Below, in pieces: positions 61,873-64,000 of a DNA stretch of 64,000 bases (the stretch's first letter is position 1; each line of letters begins with the position of its first letter). The notes beneath the pieces were generated by a model, which worked only from the letters and a program-made list of their open reading frames with translations, did no database searches and had not been told where the DNA came from. The DNA comes from Arthrobacter alpinus (GTDB taxonomy: Bacteria > Actinomycetota > Actinomycetes > Actinomycetales > Micrococcaceae): contig NZ_CP013200.1 of the NCBI RefSeq assembly GCF_001445575.1, positions 124,001-188,000 of the forward strand, given 5' to 3'. A program made the position numbers and the translations under genes.

Positions 61873-62589
61873 ATGGTGAACACCCAGCTCTCCGTCCTTG
61901 TCAACGCCGATGCCGAACAGGTGTGGCTCATGCTTCGTGATCCGGCCAGGACTGCCCAGTGGCATGGCTGGGAGATGGAGGGCCTGGATACTGAGATCCA
62001 GCAGATCTTCCACTCCAAGGTGACCGAAAGCAATGACCATCTGCGCCTGGAGCTGGAAATGGGTGATGTTTTCACCCTTGAGCCACGCGCCGACGGCACG
62101 CTCCTGACCCTGACCCGGGGAGAGGCGACGGGCGAGTGGACCAAGTACGACGCCGATATCACCTCGGGCTGGTCCATGTTCTTGCAACAACTCAGGTTCG
62201 CGTTGGAGCGTCACCCCCGAACTGCCCGGCGCACCGTTTTTGTCGATGGCACCAGCGCCGCCCACACCAATTTGTGGGACGTTTTGGGAATCGACACAGG
62301 CTGGCTCCCGGAACCTGGCCAACCTTATGGCCTCACGCTGAACAACGGAGCTACGCTGACCGGCAAGGTCTGGTACCGCAATGAAACCCAAGTGGGGTTG
62401 ACGGTGGAAACCTACGCAGAACACGGCGACGGGCTGTTGATCCTGTCCCAGCAGGCTCCGCTGGATGGAGTCCGGGAGCACCCGGGCGCCCAGATCATTG
62501 CTTCCACCTACGGACTGGGCGCAGTAGCCCTTGACGCCATCGCCGACCAGTGGGACGCGTTCATGGAAGAGCACTACCCGGACGAATAA
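61873..62589 (+). CDS. SRPBCC-like protein
   Basis: A 238-aa protein with an N-terminal START-like half (LSVLVNADAEQVWLMLRDPA, RTAQWHGWEMEGLDTEI, GWSMFLQQLRFALERHPRTA) and a second half (LTLNNGATLTGKVWYRNETQ, VGLTVETYAEHGDGLLILSQ) that may be another. The Trp-Trp/His residues suggest a ligand pocket. No catalytic motif. Function unknown. Confidence 0.62.
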   Translation: MVNTQLSVLVNADAEQVWLMLRDPARTAQWHGWEMEGLDTEIQQIFHSKVTESNDHLRLELEMGDVFTLEPRADGTLLTLTRGEATGEWTKYDADITSGWSMFLQQLRFALERHPRTARRTVFVDGTSAAHTNLWDVLGIDTGWLPEPGQPYGLTLNNGATLTGKVWYRNETQVGLTVETYAEHGDGLLILSQQAPLDGVREHPGAQIIASTYGLGAVALDAIADQWDAFMEEHYPDE

Positions 62590-62643
62590 CTACCCGGACG
62601 AATAACTGTCCTGCCAACAAAGCTTCAAACTAAACCGCCGGAT

Positions 62644-63132
62644 TCACTCCGCCGTTTCAGATCCAGCTGCAGGCGGGTTCCCCGTGCGCGGCCACGGCGT
62701 GTTTTCGAGCGCCTCAACATCCTGGTTGAACCGGAGCAAAAGGCTCAGGAATTGCTCCCGTCGCTGGGCTGGCCAGTCGCCCACAACATCGCGAAGTCCC
62801 TCTTCATTAATGGCCCGCGTATCAACGAGCGCCGCGAGCCCGGCTGCCGTCGGGGCCAGGCGACGGGCCACTTCACCCGGGAGGCCGGGCACATAGTGAA
62901 CATATTCGGAGCGCAGCAGCGCGGCTACCTGCCGATGCACGGTAGACGTGTCAAGGGTCAGTGCCTGAGAGAGTTCCTTGAGCGTCATCGCCTCCACCAG
63001 TTCCAGCCGGCTGAGCAGCAAAAAAGCCGAACGCTCAAGCATTCCAGCCGAGCGCGGGTGCGGGCGGAACTGGTAGCGGGATAGCAGCATGAGCTCGTTC
63101 TGCATCTGCTGAACTGCGTCGCGATCGTCCAC
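62644..63132 (-). CDS. MarR-family regulator of the adjacent exporter
   Basis: A 162-aa winged-helix protein: SRLELVEAMTLKELSQALTL, DTSTVHRQVAALLRSEYVHY, VPGLPGEVARRLAPTAAGL. GTG 63132 is chosen because AAGGAATGAG sits at proper spacing; the longer frame's extra residues lie in the operator region. It is divergent from an MFS exporter across 141 bp with three palindromes. It probably represses both genes. Confidence 0.85.
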   Translation of the reverse strand: MDDRDAVQQMQNELMLLSRYQFRPHPRSAGMLERSAFLLLSRLELVEAMTLKELSQALTLDTSTVHRQVAALLRSEYVHYVPGLPGEVARRLAPTAAGLAALVDTRAINEEGLRDVVGDWPAQRREQFLSLLLRFNQDVEALENTPWPRTGNPPAAGSETAE

Positions 63133-63181
63133 GTGCTCATTCCTTCGGCTCAAAACGTTGTCCGATGAAGTATAGCAATGG

Positions 63182-63230
63182 TTTGCATCGTGCAAATTAT
63201 TTGTATGATGCATACGTCATGTACGATACA
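63182..63230. promoter_or_regulatory. Three palindromes between MarR and MFS genes
   Basis: TTTGCATCGTGCAAA (63182-63196), GTATGATGCATAC (63203-63215) and TGTACGATACA (63220-63230), each with a 3-base centre. Centres lie ~16-20 bp apart. They fit MarR-type operators in the divergent control region. Confidence 0.6.
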
Positions 63231-63273
63231 CAAGCGCGTTTATGCGCGTCGTATCCACCTCTTCAGGAGCCTC

Positions 63274-64000
63274 GTGACTCACAGCAGCCCATCATCCAGC
63301 CACAAAGTTAGCTCACCCCGTACCGCCGTCGCAGTTCTAGCGTTTGTGGGCATCATCGCCTCACTCATGCAGACTATTGTGGTGCCGCTGATCCCCCAGC
63401 TGCCAGCACTGTTGCACACCACGGCATCGAATACCTCATGGGTCATCACGGCCACGCTGCTGGCCGGCGCCGTCGTCACCCCCATCGCCGGGCGTTTGGG
63501 TGACATCTTCGGCAAGCGCCGCATCCTGCTTATTTCGCTGGCTCTGCTCATCATCGGCTCCGTCATTTGCGCGCTCACCAGCTCGCTGGGTTTGTTGCTT
63601 GCCGGGCGCATCCTCCAAGGCCTCTCCATGGGTGTCATCCCCTTGGGTATCAGCATTTTGCGTGATGAACTCCCCCGGGAAAAAGTCGGTTCAGCCGTCG
63701 CTACCATTAGCGCCACCATGGGTGTCGGTGGTGCCATTGGCCTGCCCATCTCGGCCCTGATTGCCCAAAATTCCGACTGGCACGTACTCTTCTGGGCTTC
63801 CGCGGCCCTGGCCGTTGTGGCCTTCGTTTTGGTGCTTGTTGCCCTGCCGGAATCACCCTTGCGCACACCTGCCAAGTTCGACGGCGTTGGTGCTTTCGGT
63901 TTGGCCGCCGGCCTGGTAGCCCTTCTGTTGCCTGTTTCCAAGGGTGCGGACTGGGGCTGGTCCAGCCCGCTGACGCTGGGACTGTTCGCAGCGTCCGTGG
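63274..64000 (+). CDS. MFS drug transporter, DHA2-like (partial, runs off the window)
   Basis: The first ~242 residues of a polytopic exporter. FVGIIASLMQTIVVPLIPQL, SWVITATLLAGAVVTPIAGR, LGDIFGKRRILLISLALLI, LAGRILQGLSMGVIPLGISI and LPREKVGSAVATISATMGVG are 14-helix DHA2 hallmarks. GTG 63274 follows CAGGAG. The C terminus lies beyond 64000. Divergent from the MarR gene that probably controls it. Confidence 0.9.
   Translation, partial: MTHSSPSSSHKVSSPRTAVAVLAFVGIIASLMQTIVVPLIPQLPALLHTTASNTSWVITATLLAGAVVTPIAGRLGDIFGKRRILLISLALLIIGSVICALTSSLGLLLAGRILQGLSMGVIPLGISILRDELPREKVGSAVATISATMGVGGAIGLPISALIAQNSDWHVLFWASAALAVVAFVLVLVALPESPLRTPAKFDGVGAFGLAAGLVALLLPVSKGADWGWSSPLTLGLFAASV

Overview
The window is chromosomal DNA of a high-GC Gram-positive bacterium and looks most like Arthrobacter or a close relative (Micrococcaceae). 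This is an inference from gene content and base composition: a c-di-AMP riboswitch before a cell-wall lytic gene, a DinB/maleylpyruvate-isomerase-type (mycothiol-family) protein, a Nei2-type glycosylase next to a giant Lhr helicase, an actinobacterial Asp23 cluster, many GTG and TTG starts, and no 16S gene to settle the species.

Layout. 1-8.6 kb: chromosomal backbone with a winged-helix regulator, a MarR/MFS pair with a readable promoter-operator, a riboswitch-controlled lytic transglycosylase-like protein, a SUMF1-fold protein, upp and tadA (divergent, 22 bp apart), a lipoprotein and a winged-helix protein. 8.69-21.26 kb: a tRNA-Ser(CGA) gene whose 3' end and terminator are repeated about 12.4 kb downstream. 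The DNA between is an integrated genomic island. It carries a Schlafen/AlbA_2-like protein, a 1652-aa single-chain restriction-modification enzyme (nuclease, helicase and methyltransferase, type ISP-like), a small serine recombinase with a res-like upstream site, a membrane-anchored pentapeptide-repeat protein, an antitoxin-like orphan, and a complete IS1634-like element next to the right end. No integrase is visible.

21.4-27.6 kb: envelope genes (Excalibur protein, two-component system, His/Met-rich membrane protein, YcnI-like copper protein, DUF4232 lipoprotein). 27.7-36.5 kb: galactoside use. A LacI regulator faces an operon of GH42 beta-galactosidase, two ABC permeases and a binding lipoprotein; a GH36 alpha-galactosidase follows behind an apparently leaderless promoter. 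The operators and promoter can be read directly. 37-46.7 kb: Lhr helicase (with a repeat inserted in frame), Nei2 glycosylase, an ECF sigma factor with a CU044_5270-type partner, and an RluA-type pseudouridine synthase.

46.7-51.2 kb: a tightly overlapping Asp23/Gls24 envelope-stress cluster. It includes three Asp23-type proteins, small membrane proteins, an ECF sigma factor, and a protein fusing an anti-sigma zinc motif to an Asp23-like domain. 51.3-64 kb: PEP carboxylase, SRPBCC/DUF1684/VOC/NUDIX proteins, an acyl-CoA dehydrogenase-SDR pair, a GH76 protein, and a divergent MarR/MFS pair, the MFS gene running off the end. Four distinct families of short palindromic or direct repeats occupy intergenic spaces, and one family also appears inside the lhr reading frame.
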